NCBI GenBank assembly: GCA_018296165.2
Contig: JACKQL020000106.1
Span: 1 to 64,000 of the forward strand
Length of the DNA: 64,000 nucleotides
From: Termitomyces sp. T153
Taxonomy: Eukaryota > Basidiomycota > Agaricomycetes > Agaricales > Lyophyllaceae
Direction: 5' to 3'
Part shown: positions 9,252-19,039 of the stretch, piece after piece
Layout of the letters: the number at the start of each line of letters is the position of its first letter
Numbering within the stretch: the stretch's first letter is position 1
The notes under the pieces: generated by a model
Seen by the model: the letters and a program-made list of their open reading frames with translations, nothing else
Told to the model about the DNA's origin: nothing
Database searches by the model: none
Translations under genes and position numbers: made by a program

Positions 9252-12200
9252 AGAAGAAGATAGCGACCTAGCGGTCGTTATCAGCTACGATCATTCAACT
9301 GGTCTAGCGACTTGTATAGCCTCTTGTGATTTGGACAAAGACGTTTTACCTACTAATTCCGACACACAGACTAATCCTGCGCTAGCATACCTATACGCTA
9401 CGGCTAGCAACATTTCTGATTCGTCCCTTCCACCTCGTTCTTATCTTGTTTCTACTGATACATCTAATCCCTTGATTCTTGGACAGACTTTACCTTTTGA
9501 CCCATGCGTTACAGACATTACCCCCACTTATGTTAACATCCCCTTCCCCGCTCAGTATATCGCTAACGAACCCCCTAAGCGAAAAGGAGTCCAGGTAAAG
9601 AAGAAGTACAAACCCGTCGCTATGAAAACCAAACCTGTCGCCAGCCACGTTAGCGAAGACTTTCGAATCGAGCGACAGATTATTGGCGATCCACTAGCGA
9701 CAATGCCCCCACTTAATCCAAATCCACCGCCTTTCGTTCCGACAAAGCGATTCACCAGCGAGCGACAAGCGAAACTAGTTGACGACCACGACACAGGGTT
9801 CCTCACTAGCGACGAAATCAACGTACTAGTCGACATGGTCGCCAAACAAGACAAAGCCTTCGCTTGGGAAGATTCCGAACGAGGAAGTTTGCGCCCCGAC
9901 TTCTTTCCACCTGTTCGCATACCGACGATTCCGCACGTACCATGGGTCCAGCACAATCGCCCCATACCGCCAGGTCTAGAAAAGGAAGTATGTGAAATTA
10001 TTCGCAACAAGATTAGCGCTGGCGTCTATGAACCTTCGAACTCCGCTTACCGCTCCCGATGGTTTTGCGTACTCAAGAAGAATGGTAAGCTCAGGATTGT
10101 ACACAGTCTCGAGCCGCTAAACCGTGTCACCATCCGTCATTCTGGAGTACCACCTTTTCCAGATCACGTTGCCGAATCCTTCGCTGGACGCATCTGTGGC
10201 GCCACCCTCGATCTCTACGTTGGCTACGACGAGCGACTTATTGACTCGGCATCACGCGACTTAACGACGTTCCAGACTCCATTTGGCGCTCTTCGCCTAG
10301 TGACCCTGCCGATGGGATGGACCAACTCTGTGCCTATATTCCACGACGACATTACCTTTATCTTGCAGCCAGAGATCCCCCATAACGTGCTCAGTTTTAT
10401 CGATGACGTTGGCGCTAAGGGACCCAAGGACTGGAAAATCGTTAACGGTAAACCCGCTAAGCATCCCGCTAACCCGAATATTCGCCTAGCGCTCTGGGAG
10501 TTCTTTGAACTTCTCAACAGGATTCTTCAGCGAATGAAGTATTGCGGTGGCACCTTCTCAGGTCATAAATTGGTTCTCTGCGCCCCGACGTTCAAGATTC
10601 TAGGACACGTTTGCACCCCTAGCGGTCGAGTCCCTGACGAAAGTCGCCTAGCGCTAATCGAGCGATGGGGTCCTTGCAAGTCGCTATCGGAAGTTCGAGC
10701 CTTCCTAGGTACTGTCGGGGTACTAAGGATTTTCGTCAAGAACTTTGCACATCGAGCCCATAATTTAACGAAGCTCACACGCGTTGGCGTTCCTTTCGAG
10801 TTTGGCCCCGATCAAATAAATGCTCAACGCGATCTCGTAAAAGCCCTACAAGACGCTAAGCCCCTTGTTCCTATCGATTATGAATCGCCTGACCCCGTCA
10901 TCTTAGCGGTCGATACGTCATACATAGCGGTCGGATTTTACCTTTGTCAGTGCACTGGCGACAATCGCAAAGAACGCCGCTACAACCGCTTTGGGTCTAT
11001 TACGCTAAACGACAGGGAAGCCCGATTCAGCCAGCCCAAGTTGGAACTTTATGGCCTCTATCGAGCTTTACAAGCGTTACGAATGTACCTCATCGGCGTC
11101 AGGAACCTTATCATTGAAGTCGACGCTCGCTACATTAAGGGTATGCTTCAGAACCCTGACATCCAACCTTCCGCTAGCATGAACCGCTGGATTATGGCGA
11201 TTTGGATGTTTCACTTTAAGCTGGTTCACGTCAAAGGAACGTTCCACGGCCCTGACGGTCTCTCGCGACGCCCGCCACAGCCTGGCGACCCTCCGAGCGA
11301 CGATAGCGATAACTCGGTTTACGAAGACTGGATCGACCGCTTACATGGGTTCGTACACCAAGTTCAGCTACCCCTACCGCTACTTCGCCAGGTCTCGACG
11401 GCCTCGCATCGCTTACCCCCTTTGGCCGAGTACGAACGTTCGCATACCTTAGCGACCTTTGCCAGCGACACCGACACCCCCCCACGACTAGCGACAAGCG
11501 ACGATATAACACCCCTCCGAGACGATGGCACCACCACTTATAGCGACGTACCCCGTAGTGCAAAAGCTATCGCCAGCGACGCTCGAGTACTCCTAGTAGA
11601 GAAATGGCTTCACGACCTCGTCAGACCTGATGGCGTTAGCGACAAGGACTACGCCACCTTCGTTCGCTACGCATCCATGTTTTTCGTCACGGGAGGCAAA
11701 CTTTGGCGCAGAAGTCGAGATGGCGCTCACAAGTTGTTCGTTCCTATCGCCAGTCGCTTACGAGTCCTGAAAGCGATGCATGACGACTTGGGACACAGAG
11801 GTCTTTTCGCTACCCGCTCGGCACTTCTGGAACGGTTTTGGTGGCCTCAAGTTAGCGCCGATATCATGTGGTACCTTCGGACTTGTCATCTCTGCCAGAT
11901 TCACCAAACGACCAAGGTGCTTATTCCGCCAACCGTCGCAACGCCCGCGCCATTGTTCAGTAAGATATACGTCGACACCATGTTCATGCCGCCCTCCAAC
12001 AAGTTCAAGTACATCATCCAGGGACGTTGTTCGCTAACCCATTACCCCGAGTTCCGCATGCTCGCCAGAGAAAACACCGAAGCCATCGCTAAATGGCTAT
12101 ACGAGGACGTCATTTGTCGTTGGGGAGCGCTTAGCGAAATCGTTACCGACAACGGACCCCCAATTCTAAAGGCCGTTGCCTATTTGGCGAAGAAGTATAA

Positions 12201-12975
12201 CTTGCGCCACATCCGGATTTCAGGTTACAATAAGCGCGCTAACGGAATAGTCGAGCGGCCGCATTTCGATGTTCGCCAAGCTCTCTTCAAAGCAGTTGAT
12301 GGCGATCAGTCTAGGTGGAGTACTGCTACTTACTCTGTCTTTTGGTCAGAACGCGTTACGGTTCGCAAGCGAATGGGTTGCTCCCCATACTTCGCGGCTA
12401 CCGGTACCCACCCGCTCCTGCCGGCTGACATAGTGGAAGCGACATACTTGCAACCACCGCCAAACTCGCTACTATCGACCACAGATCTCATCGCCCGCCG
12501 AGCAATTGACCTCCAGCGTCGCCAAGAAGATCTCGACCGCTTGCACAGCCAAGTACTTAGCGCCCGTCGCTTGGCCGCTATTCGCTTTGAGAAAGATCAT
12601 TCCGCCACTATTCGCGATTACAATTTCAAAACCGGTGACCTCGTACTAATGAGGAATACTAGGATCGAAGTAACGCATAACAAGAAGATGAAGCCGCGCT
12701 ACCTAGGCCCACTTGTGGTAATATCTCGCAACCGTGGCGGCGCTTACATTCTTTGTGAACTAGATGGCTCCGTGCTACATCGCCCTGTTGCTGCCTTTCG
12801 CCTAGTCCCCTATTTCGCTAGAGAACACATAGCCGTGCCTAGCGACGCTTTCGACATCGACACCTCACGTCTCAGAGAACTGGAGCAAACAGACCTCGTC
12901 GACGACGATGATACTGGCGAGGTCGCCAGTGAAGAAGAATACTACCTCTCGCTAAGCCTTAGCGGTCTATCCTAA
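9199..12975 (+). CDS. Pol ORF (RT, RNase H, integrase) of the young gypsy element
   Basis: This 1258-aa frame begins at ATG 9199, overlaps the end of gag-protease by 53 nt and is in the +1 frame relative to it, so expression needs frameshifting or reinitiation. In order it shows RT with a catalytic FIDD at residues 400-403 and LPMGWTNSV, RNase H (VDTSYIAVGF, KLELYGLYRAL, GPDGLSRR), an integrase HHCC domain (HDDLGHRG ... CHLCQIH), the integrase core with VDTMF, TDNGPP and ANGIVERPH supplying D, D and E, and a C-terminal MKPRYLGPLVV block. All key residues are present and no stops interrupt it. No chromodomain is visible. Confidence 0.93.
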   Translation: MFASRPRHPVAFIAESSKEEDSDLAVVISYDHSTGLATCIASCDLDKDVLPTNSDTQTNPALAYLYATASNISDSSLPPRSYLVSTDTSNPLILGQTLPFDPCVTDITPTYVNIPFPAQYIANEPPKRKGVQVKKKYKPVAMKTKPVASHVSEDFRIERQIIGDPLATMPPLNPNPPPFVPTKRFTSERQAKLVDDHDTGFLTSDEINVLVDMVAKQDKAFAWEDSERGSLRPDFFPPVRIPTIPHVPWVQHNRPIPPGLEKEVCEIIRNKISAGVYEPSNSAYRSRWFCVLKKNGKLRIVHSLEPLNRVTIRHSGVPPFPDHVAESFAGRICGATLDLYVGYDERLIDSASRDLTTFQTPFGALRLVTLPMGWTNSVPIFHDDITFILQPEIPHNVLSFIDDVGAKGPKDWKIVNGKPAKHPANPNIRLALWEFFELLNRILQRMKYCGGTFSGHKLVLCAPTFKILGHVCTPSGRVPDESRLALIERWGPCKSLSEVRAFLGTVGVLRIFVKNFAHRAHNLTKLTRVGVPFEFGPDQINAQRDLVKALQDAKPLVPIDYESPDPVILAVDTSYIAVGFYLCQCTGDNRKERRYNRFGSITLNDREARFSQPKLELYGLYRALQALRMYLIGVRNLIIEVDARYIKGMLQNPDIQPSASMNRWIMAIWMFHFKLVHVKGTFHGPDGLSRRPPQPGDPPSDDSDNSVYEDWIDRLHGFVHQVQLPLPLLRQVSTASHRLPPLAEYERSHTLATFASDTDTPPRLATSDDITPLRDDGTTTYSDVPRSAKAIASDARVLLVEKWLHDLVRPDGVSDKDYATFVRYASMFFVTGGKLWRRSRDGAHKLFVPIASRLRVLKAMHDDLGHRGLFATRSALLERFWWPQVSADIMWYLRTCHLCQIHQTTKVLIPPTVATPAPLFSKIYVDTMFMPPSNKFKYIIQGRCSLTHYPEFRMLARENTEAIAKWLYEDVICRWGALSEIVTDNGPPILKAVAYLAKKYNLRHIRISGYNKRANGIVERPHFDVRQALFKAVDGDQSRWSTATYSVFWSERVTVRKRMGCSPYFAATGTHPLLPADIVEATYLQPPPNSLLSTTDLIARRAIDLQRRQEDLDRLHSQVLSARRLAAIRFEKDHSATIRDYNFKTGDLVLMRNTRIEVTHNKKMKPRYLGPLVVISRNRGGAYILCELDGSVLHRPVAAFRLVPYFAREHIAVPSDAFDIDTSRLRELEQTDLVDDDDTGEVASEEEYYLSLSLSGLS

Positions 12976-13350
12976 CCTTGCCTCTTTTCTCCCTATTATT
13001 CAAAAAAAAAAAAAAACATCCGCAAATACGTTACAAAAACATTAATCTTTCACAGACACTTTACTTACTACTGTCTTGTTTTCGATGCTGCGCTAGGCTA
13101 TTCTGTCGCCAGCGCTCGGCACGCCTCTAGGGGTAATTCGCCATGATGATCTACTGAGCGTTTGCCTTCAAAGCGTCGCTAGCGCTAGGCGACAATCGCT
13201 AGTACGCCTTATTCCTTGTTTCTCTTTCATTTCCCTCTCAGTTCCTGAATCGTGAACAAAGTACTATACATTTTTGGGGCCCCTTAAGGGGGCTAGTCTG
13301 TGTCCATACGAAGATAAAACTAAAAATTTATATACAGGGGACGGCAGTCG
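12976..13350. other. Convergent spacer between pol and antisense gene
   Basis: This 375-bp stretch contains an A14 run near 13003-13016, an AATTC/TTAAGG-rich segment, and several TAGCGA/TCGCTA hexamers, but no ORF. It lies between two convergent coding regions, so it probably holds the 3' ends of both transcripts. Confidence 0.6.
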
Positions 13351-15358
13351 CTAGGCGTCGAGGTCGGCGTCGTCTTCGGGAACCTCCCTCGCCTCCGCCT
13401 CCTCCCAATCCCCCTCGCCAACGTTGTTCTCCTCCTGCCAGGCCAGGAAAGCCTGACAGTCTCGCCGATATCCCGCCAGAGTCGCCAGCGTCCGCTTAGC
13501 GACTGTATAGCGAGCCCGTGCCGCTAACAACTCCTCCCTCGCCGCCTCCAGCTCCCTCTGGAACCGTCGTTCCACTCCCGCCGCCCTCTCATCGAAGTCC
13601 AGTAGCGACGCCGCTGTCGTTAGCGGCGTCGGCCAGCCAAGGTCCTCGCCCAGCCACTCCAGTTCGTCGTCGCCAACCTGGCGCAATGGAGTATCGCTCC
13701 AGGTTCCCTAACAAAGCAGTTAGCGATCAAGAAGTTAGCAAAAGGAAAGAACTTACTCGTCGAACGACCTCAACCTCCTCAGCCTGCTCCTCCTCCTCAG
13801 CAGCGACGGGTACAACTTCTTCTTCCTCGCCCTCGACCTCCATGTCGCTCGCTTCCCGCTCTACCTCGGCGACCGTCGCCAAGGGAGTCGCCTCTCTCAT
13901 CCCCACGTCCTCGTCTTCCCCCTCGTTGGCGACTGTTCGAGGTCGCTTAGCGCTAGCGACCGACGAAGGACTTGCTGGCCGTTTCCGCGCCAGAGGCACG
14001 TCGTCGTCGCCATCGTCGTCACTGCGGTCCTCGTCGCTCTCCACCACTGCCCTGCTCTTCACCTTGGCGCCTCCGCTGCCGCTAACCCCAGCCTCCTCCT
14101 GCGACGTCGGCAAGTTCAAGCTCGAATGCTCGACCTCGATCGCCTCCCCTCGCATCGCCCGCTCCCTCTGCCGCTCCACAAAAGCCCGCGCGTTCCTTAC
14201 CGACGCCGCCTTGATCGCTATCTTCTTAGCGAATTTACTGCCAGTGCTCCTCGATGACTGGCCGCTGTGCGAACAGCTCTTCCTGGTACTGTCGCAGCGA
14301 TAGCACGGCTGGACCCCCGTGGGGTACCAGCAGCCTTCTGGGTCATTGTCGGCCCAGCAGTTGTCGCACTAAAAGAAGGTGTTAGCGACAAGAAGAGAAA
14401 AGATCGCTAAGTACTCACCGCTCCTTGCGTGCGCTTATATTCTTGCCGCCTCTCTAGCGACACTGTTACCTTGCCTTTAGCCTTGTCCAACTTCACTCCT
14501 GCTCCCAGACCTGTATCCACCACCGTCGTCGTCCTTCGCCATCGAAGGAGTGTCGCCAAGCGCTTGTCGGTAAACGTTTCTTCAACATGATCCTGCAGGA
14601 AAGGTTAGCGATTGTCGCCAAGGATTAGCGAAAAAGAAAGAAGACTCACCTCAATATCCTCGTCCTCCTCATCTTGTGCTTTTGCCTTTCCCTTCCCCTT
14701 CCCTTTGCTCCTCGGGGTTGTCGCCAATCTTGGCGACGTCGCCAACCCCCTAGCGACGCCGCCAGGCGCAGCCTTGGGAGTCGAGGGGCCCGCTTCTTGA
14801 ATGTCCCCACGATTCGCCGCCTCCTCGTTCCCCCGACCCTCGCCTCGTTCCTCCCCCCTCGCCACCGCTGTCGCACCTACCGGGTGCTGGAAGAAAAACT
14901 GGTCATTTGGTGACAAGTCTTCAAAGAGCTAACGTACCTTAGCAGTGTCGCTAGCGCTAGCGACTACTGGGGCACTTACCGTCATTCCCGCCGTGAGGTC
15001 GTCCATTAAGAACTCCAGCGAAGGGTCGACTGGCGCCTGGCGATCGCGTCAGAAGTCATCGCTAACAAGAAGAGAAGAAGACACTTACGAAGTGGACATC
15101 AAATGGGCGAACCCATTCTTCCCCCTTGTACTCCTCATACAGCTGGCGACACTCCTTCTCGACAGTCGCCAACTCCGGCCACTCCATTCCACTCCCCGAG
15201 GTCTTGAACCATTGCAGCCACGTCTGAAATATGGCGGTGACCGCCAAGCGAGGATCCTTCGCCAACGACGCACGAGCCACAGCGAGCAATCGGTCGACGC
15301 GGTCCAGAAAGGCGTGGGCCATCGTGATCTTTTCAAGTTGCGATGCGAGGTCAGACAT
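13351..15358 (-). CDS. Antisense six-exon accessory gene inside the gypsy element, 572 aa
   Basis: Exons are 15089-15358, 14980-15036, 14650-14898, 14419-14592, 13757-14368 and 13351-13707. Introns are 52, 81, 57, 50 and 49 nt, all GT-AG with good GTAAGT/GTGAGT donors, and all exon joins are phase 0 without stops. The N-terminus (exon 1) is helical. Exon 3 is basic and Gly/Lys-rich. Exon 5 starts with six cysteines at residues 251-282 spaced CX2CX8CX8CX2CX6C, close to the fungal Zn(II)2Cys6 spacing, followed by a basic stretch and a long acidic region. Exon 6 has a coiled-coil-like segment (FQRELEAAREELLAARAR). It starts 175 bp inside the 3' LTR. A Zn-cluster DNA-binding role is inference; the protein has no family I can name. 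Confidence 0.82.
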
Positions 15359-15533
15359 AGCGATAAGATCGAGATGTAGAGATGATTAGACGATAAGGAA
15401 GTGGGATGATGAAGTTCGAGCGATACCGCCAGCTACTTTTACTCGAATCTCCTTGGCGCACGGACCAGGCATTCGAGCACGTGATTTCGAGGTTGACTGA
15501 GGACAGTCAATATTTCAGTACGGGGGAGGATGA
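15359..15533. promoter_or_regulatory. Region between antisense gene start and 3' LTR, with polypurine tract
   Basis: The purine run GGGGGAGGA at 15522-15530, three bases before the LTR, fits the plus-strand primer (polypurine tract). The same 175 bp is the only element-internal sequence upstream of the antisense gene, so it, or the adjacent LTR, should contain that gene's promoter. I see no clear TATA box on the minus strand here. Confidence 0.5.
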
Positions 15534-16661
15534 TGAGCCCCAGTTATCGCTGAGCACCATTTTTGACATTTCGGACTTAGCGGCAGCTGACTACTTTGAA
15601 CCCGACACAAGTCACAACACTCAGCGCACGGGACTTAGCACGAGGATGGGACCGAATCACGAGACTCTAGCAATCACGAGACTTATCAATCACGAGGAAT
15701 ATCACGTGAAGTCTGGAACTTAGGTCTAGATCCTCAAGGCCTAGACTCCCCCTAGCGACGATTACTAGCGACACTAGCGATCTTGGCGACCAAACAAGGC
15801 TCTACCATATATGGACAAATTATCAGACGCGTACCTTTTTCCCTATCATTTAGTTACCGAGCTTACACATATACTGGGACGGCGTTTGCGCTTCAGGAGT
15901 TGACAGCGGACTCGTTCTTTTTTTTTTGGTTTTATTAGCAATTAGTCGTCGCTAAGACCTCATCTACGACCCTTTTACTTAGTTACAAGACTGACGTCTG
16001 GCACGCACCGTAAACAGTGACAGACGCCGTCGCTAGTGGCACTTAATTGCTTACCCTCCCTTACTGTACTCTGGGAACATATAAATACTGCTTGTACATA
16101 GAACTCATAGAAGGGCAATTACCATCGACTTCCACCATCGGATCGTACCTCTCTATAAGCCTACCAGCTTAAGATTTCGTCTACCCCTTTGTCTCTCTCT
16201 CATCTCGTCTTCGACTTAGGCTTAGCGACAAGCCTCTTCGACTTCGGCATCGACTTCGTGTGGTACCAATTACGGGTGCCCGTTAGCGTTATTTCGACTT
16301 AGCGACGTTAGCGACTACGGCTAACGACTAGTTTACGTTCGTCCTTTGATTTCAGTCTTTCCCTTTGTCATTTCCTCTCTTTCGCTCTATCCCTTTCACC
16401 ACCGTTAAGGGATCGCTTAGTCTTAGCAACGTTATCCGTCTTCACTCATCTTCCCCTTATTATCACTAGCGACCGCAGCTAGCGATAGCGACCAACTTCT
16501 ACTTCACCTCGAATACACCATTTCAACTCTCGTTCTCTGGGACGGTTACTGACTCGCCCTCATTATTAACTTCCTACTGCCAGCTACCCTATCTAGTGAC
16601 TAGTGTTTGGTCCTCTCTTTTTGGTTTCCTGCACGGCACTAGGCGGCATAGGAGCACATCA
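15534..16661 (+). repeat. 3' LTR (1128 bp)
   Basis: It is the same sequence as 5408-6536 apart from a T10 instead of T11 run near 15918. The TATAAATA box is at 16080-16087. It ends AGCACATCA at 16661 and the next bases are not an element continuation. Confidence 0.95.
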
Positions 16662-17052
16662 ACGAACTCCACGGTTATGATTACAAACCCGACACTCTTT
16701 CACCAGGTCCGAACCTCACTCTTCGCTTGGTCCTGGACTCCATCAACCCCAATTGATCTCCCATCAAACCCCGGCTCCGCTCCCATTGATCACACAGCCA
16801 CCTACTCATTTGCTTCCGCAAATCTTCCATATGGTCTTCTGCCTGAACCCTGCCAAGCCCGTCCCATTTCCTTGCAATCTGACTTCTCCGGACCTCCCCG
16901 GATTTGTCCGGACCACATCCCACTGACTATCCGCGCAAGCCATCAGTGCCCGGAACGCTTTCAAGTGTTCCGTTGCTAGTGCAAGGGGATTGCACCTGCC
17001 TAGTAAGGACTCACCCAGTGCAGCTGAGCCCCCGGGGTCAGCGGAACCTGAC
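16662..17052 (+). mobile_element. Gypsy LTR-end plus leader fragment (inverted relative of 2915-3300)
   Basis: The first 33 bp resemble the end of the LTR at 3268-4111 and stop with CCCGACA at 16694. The rest matches the leader at 2915-3267 in opposite orientation, with matching CTCTTTCACCAGG and GCGGAACCTGACA landmarks. At 17052 the similarity stops abruptly and copia sequence begins. Both edges are therefore rearrangement or insertion breakpoints. Confidence 0.75.
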
Positions 17053-18380
17053 AGGACTATGAGAAAATAACATCACTGACAGTGCATGCAGAATCCTGGA
17101 GGATACTGCTCCACCTGGCCACAAAAATGGATTGGGATGCAACACAGGTCAACATTAAGACAGCATTCCTAAACAGGGTCTTACTAGAGGAGGAGCACAT
17201 ATACATGGAACAACCTAAAGGGTTTGAAGAACATGGAAAAGAGGGGTGGGTATGTTGATTGAAGAAAGCAATCTATGGAATAAAGCAGGCAGGTAGAATA
17301 TGGAACAAAACTCTCACTGATGTCATGATGAGCTTGGGATTTACATGACTGAAGTGTGAAGCATGATTATATTATTGGAAGACCACTGAAGGCACAGTAA
17401 TTGCAGGGATCCATGTTGATGATTTTCTATCAATTGTAAGTTTGAAGGCAGAAAATGACACCTTTAAGGGTCAGTTAAAGCAGCATTGAACAATATCTGA
17501 TTTGGGGATCCCCCAACACATTGTAGGGATTGGGGTGGAATGGGATTGTCCAAACAAATGAGTATATATTTCTCAGACACCTTTAATCAACAAAATGGTA
17601 GAGCAATTTGGCCAATCAGATGCCACACTCCTAGCCATACCCATGGAGCCCAGCTTGAAACTATGCTGTGTCAATAGGACAACTCTATCCCAAGGGGAGC
17701 TCATGAAGATCATCCAAATCCTATATTGACAACTAGTTGGGGGCCTACTATGGCTCGCAATCTCTACAAGACTGGATATACAATACTCTATACAACAATT
17801 ATCCCAATTCTTTGAATTGTATTTATACATACACTAGAATGCAGCAATACAAGTTCTATGATATTTGAAGGGAACATGCAGCTTACAGCTGTGCCTGGGG
17901 GGGCAACTGACATAAACCTCATAGGATTCATGGACTATGACTGGGCAAATTGCCTAGACACCTGGTAGAGTGTGGATGGCTATGCCTGGTTGCCAGGCTC
18001 AGGACTGGTGTTGTGGTCAATGAGAAAGCAGAAAACAGTGGCAGCTTCTTCTTGCAAGGCAGAGTACATGGTGGCATTTGAGGTGGTGCAGGAGTGTATC
18101 TGGTTGTGGATGCTAATGAAGGCACTTGGTTTTTCTAGGGAAGGAGTGACTACAATCCTTTGCAACAATAATTCAGCAATCAACCTATCAGAAGATCCTC
18201 TTCTCCATGCATGAGTCAAACATGTTGACATAAAGTATCATTTCCTTTGCAAATGTATCATGTCAAATGAAATAAGTCTAAGGTATATCAACACTAAGGA
18301 CAACATTACTGACATCTTTACAAAACCTCTACCCACCCCAGGCTTCACAAGATTACGTGCAATGATGGGACTGTGTTAGG
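17053..18380 (+). pseudogene. Copia RT and RNase H remnant
   Basis: Plus-strand frames give Ty1/copia RT blocks: SLTVHAESWRILLHLA, NIKTAFLNRVLL, YMEQPKGFEE, KKAIYGIKQAGRIWNK, the catalytic HVDDFLSI box, and TISDLGIPQHIVGI. RNase H follows (SSCKAEYMVAFEVVQECIW, NNNSAINLSEDPLLHA, HVDIKYHFLC), then a tail ending near 18380. Several TGA/TAG stops and frameshifts interrupt it. Gag, protease and integrase are absent because the 5' part was lost at the 17052 junction. It is related to the minus-strand copia at 19040-22200. Confidence 0.85.
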
Positions 18381-18422
18381 ACCAAATTCTGCATGAGGAG
18401 GAGCACTTACAGTGAGAATGAG

Positions 18423-18991
18423 TGTTAGGATCCAGAGCCATGGTGGCTATGACACTGTAATCATATGACATAAAGTGGCAGCCCTTGCACCATATCACAA
18501 TGGTCACAGTGGCACAGACAAAGCAGACATTGAACTTATATATATGCTACAATATGGACAACACCCTCAGTCATTATTACACAGACTGAGGGTGAGTTTA
18601 AATTATACAGATATGATTATGATGAGTGTCCTGACTGTACCTCAAATTAGATACTTACTAGTATCTGTGATATCTAGGTACAGAATTGAGTCATTGTTAC
18701 ACAGACTGAGGATTAGATACTTACTAGTATCTGTGATATCTAGGTCCCATGGGTTCAGTTTCCAACATATATGTATGTATGTAAAGTTTGCTCACCCTCA
18801 GTCCAATATAATTGACTGAGGATGCTCTACAAAATGTCCATGGTTATATAGGAAAGGTGGACAATGAAGCCATTGTCCACAGTATAACAGTGTGTCATAT
18901 ATTATAGAGTGATCATATGTTGGTGGCCCTGTGTGTGACCCTGTGTGAAGAGTGTCTGTGTGATATTGTTGAGGTTGCAAGTCCAACACTC
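18423..18991 (-). repeat. Copia LTR between two tail-to-tail copia elements
   Basis: Minus-strand reading starts TGTTGGACTTGCAACC and ends GGATCCTAACA. The first about 220 bp match the LTR at 31473-31801, with CpG sites there replaced by TpG/CpA here. A TATATATAAG box is on the minus strand near 18540. Purine tracts abut both ends: GAGGAGGAG above 18991 for the minus element, and a similar GAGGAGGAG-containing segment below 18423 for the plus element. The middle contains a 31-bp direct repeat (about 18652-18682 and 18715-18745). Confidence 0.7.
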
Positions 18992-19039
18992 CTCCTCACT
19001 CCAGACACTCCTCCTCGCATGGTATCATAGTGGTCAGGA

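Larger units (their letters stand above)
5408..16661 (+). mobile_element. Intact, young Ty3/gypsy LTR retrotransposon with antisense accessory gene
   Basis: The 11.25-kb element has LTRs at 5408-6536 and 15534-16661. I find one difference between them, a T11 versus T10 run, so it inserted recently. Inside are a primer-binding site, an open gag-protease frame, an overlapping open pol frame, a convergent spacer, a six-exon minus-strand gene and a polypurine tract. No matching target-site duplication is visible (CGGGA before, ACGAA after). A decayed relative sits at 26829-29995. The whole element is strongly enriched in the hexamer TAGCGA/TCGCTA. Confidence 0.92.

Noticed and set aside
13518..14303. 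261-codon plus-strand Ser/Pro-rich frame in the young element
   Set aside because: It is the complement of exons 5 and 6 of the antisense gene, whose splice phases and cysteine cluster are better evidence.
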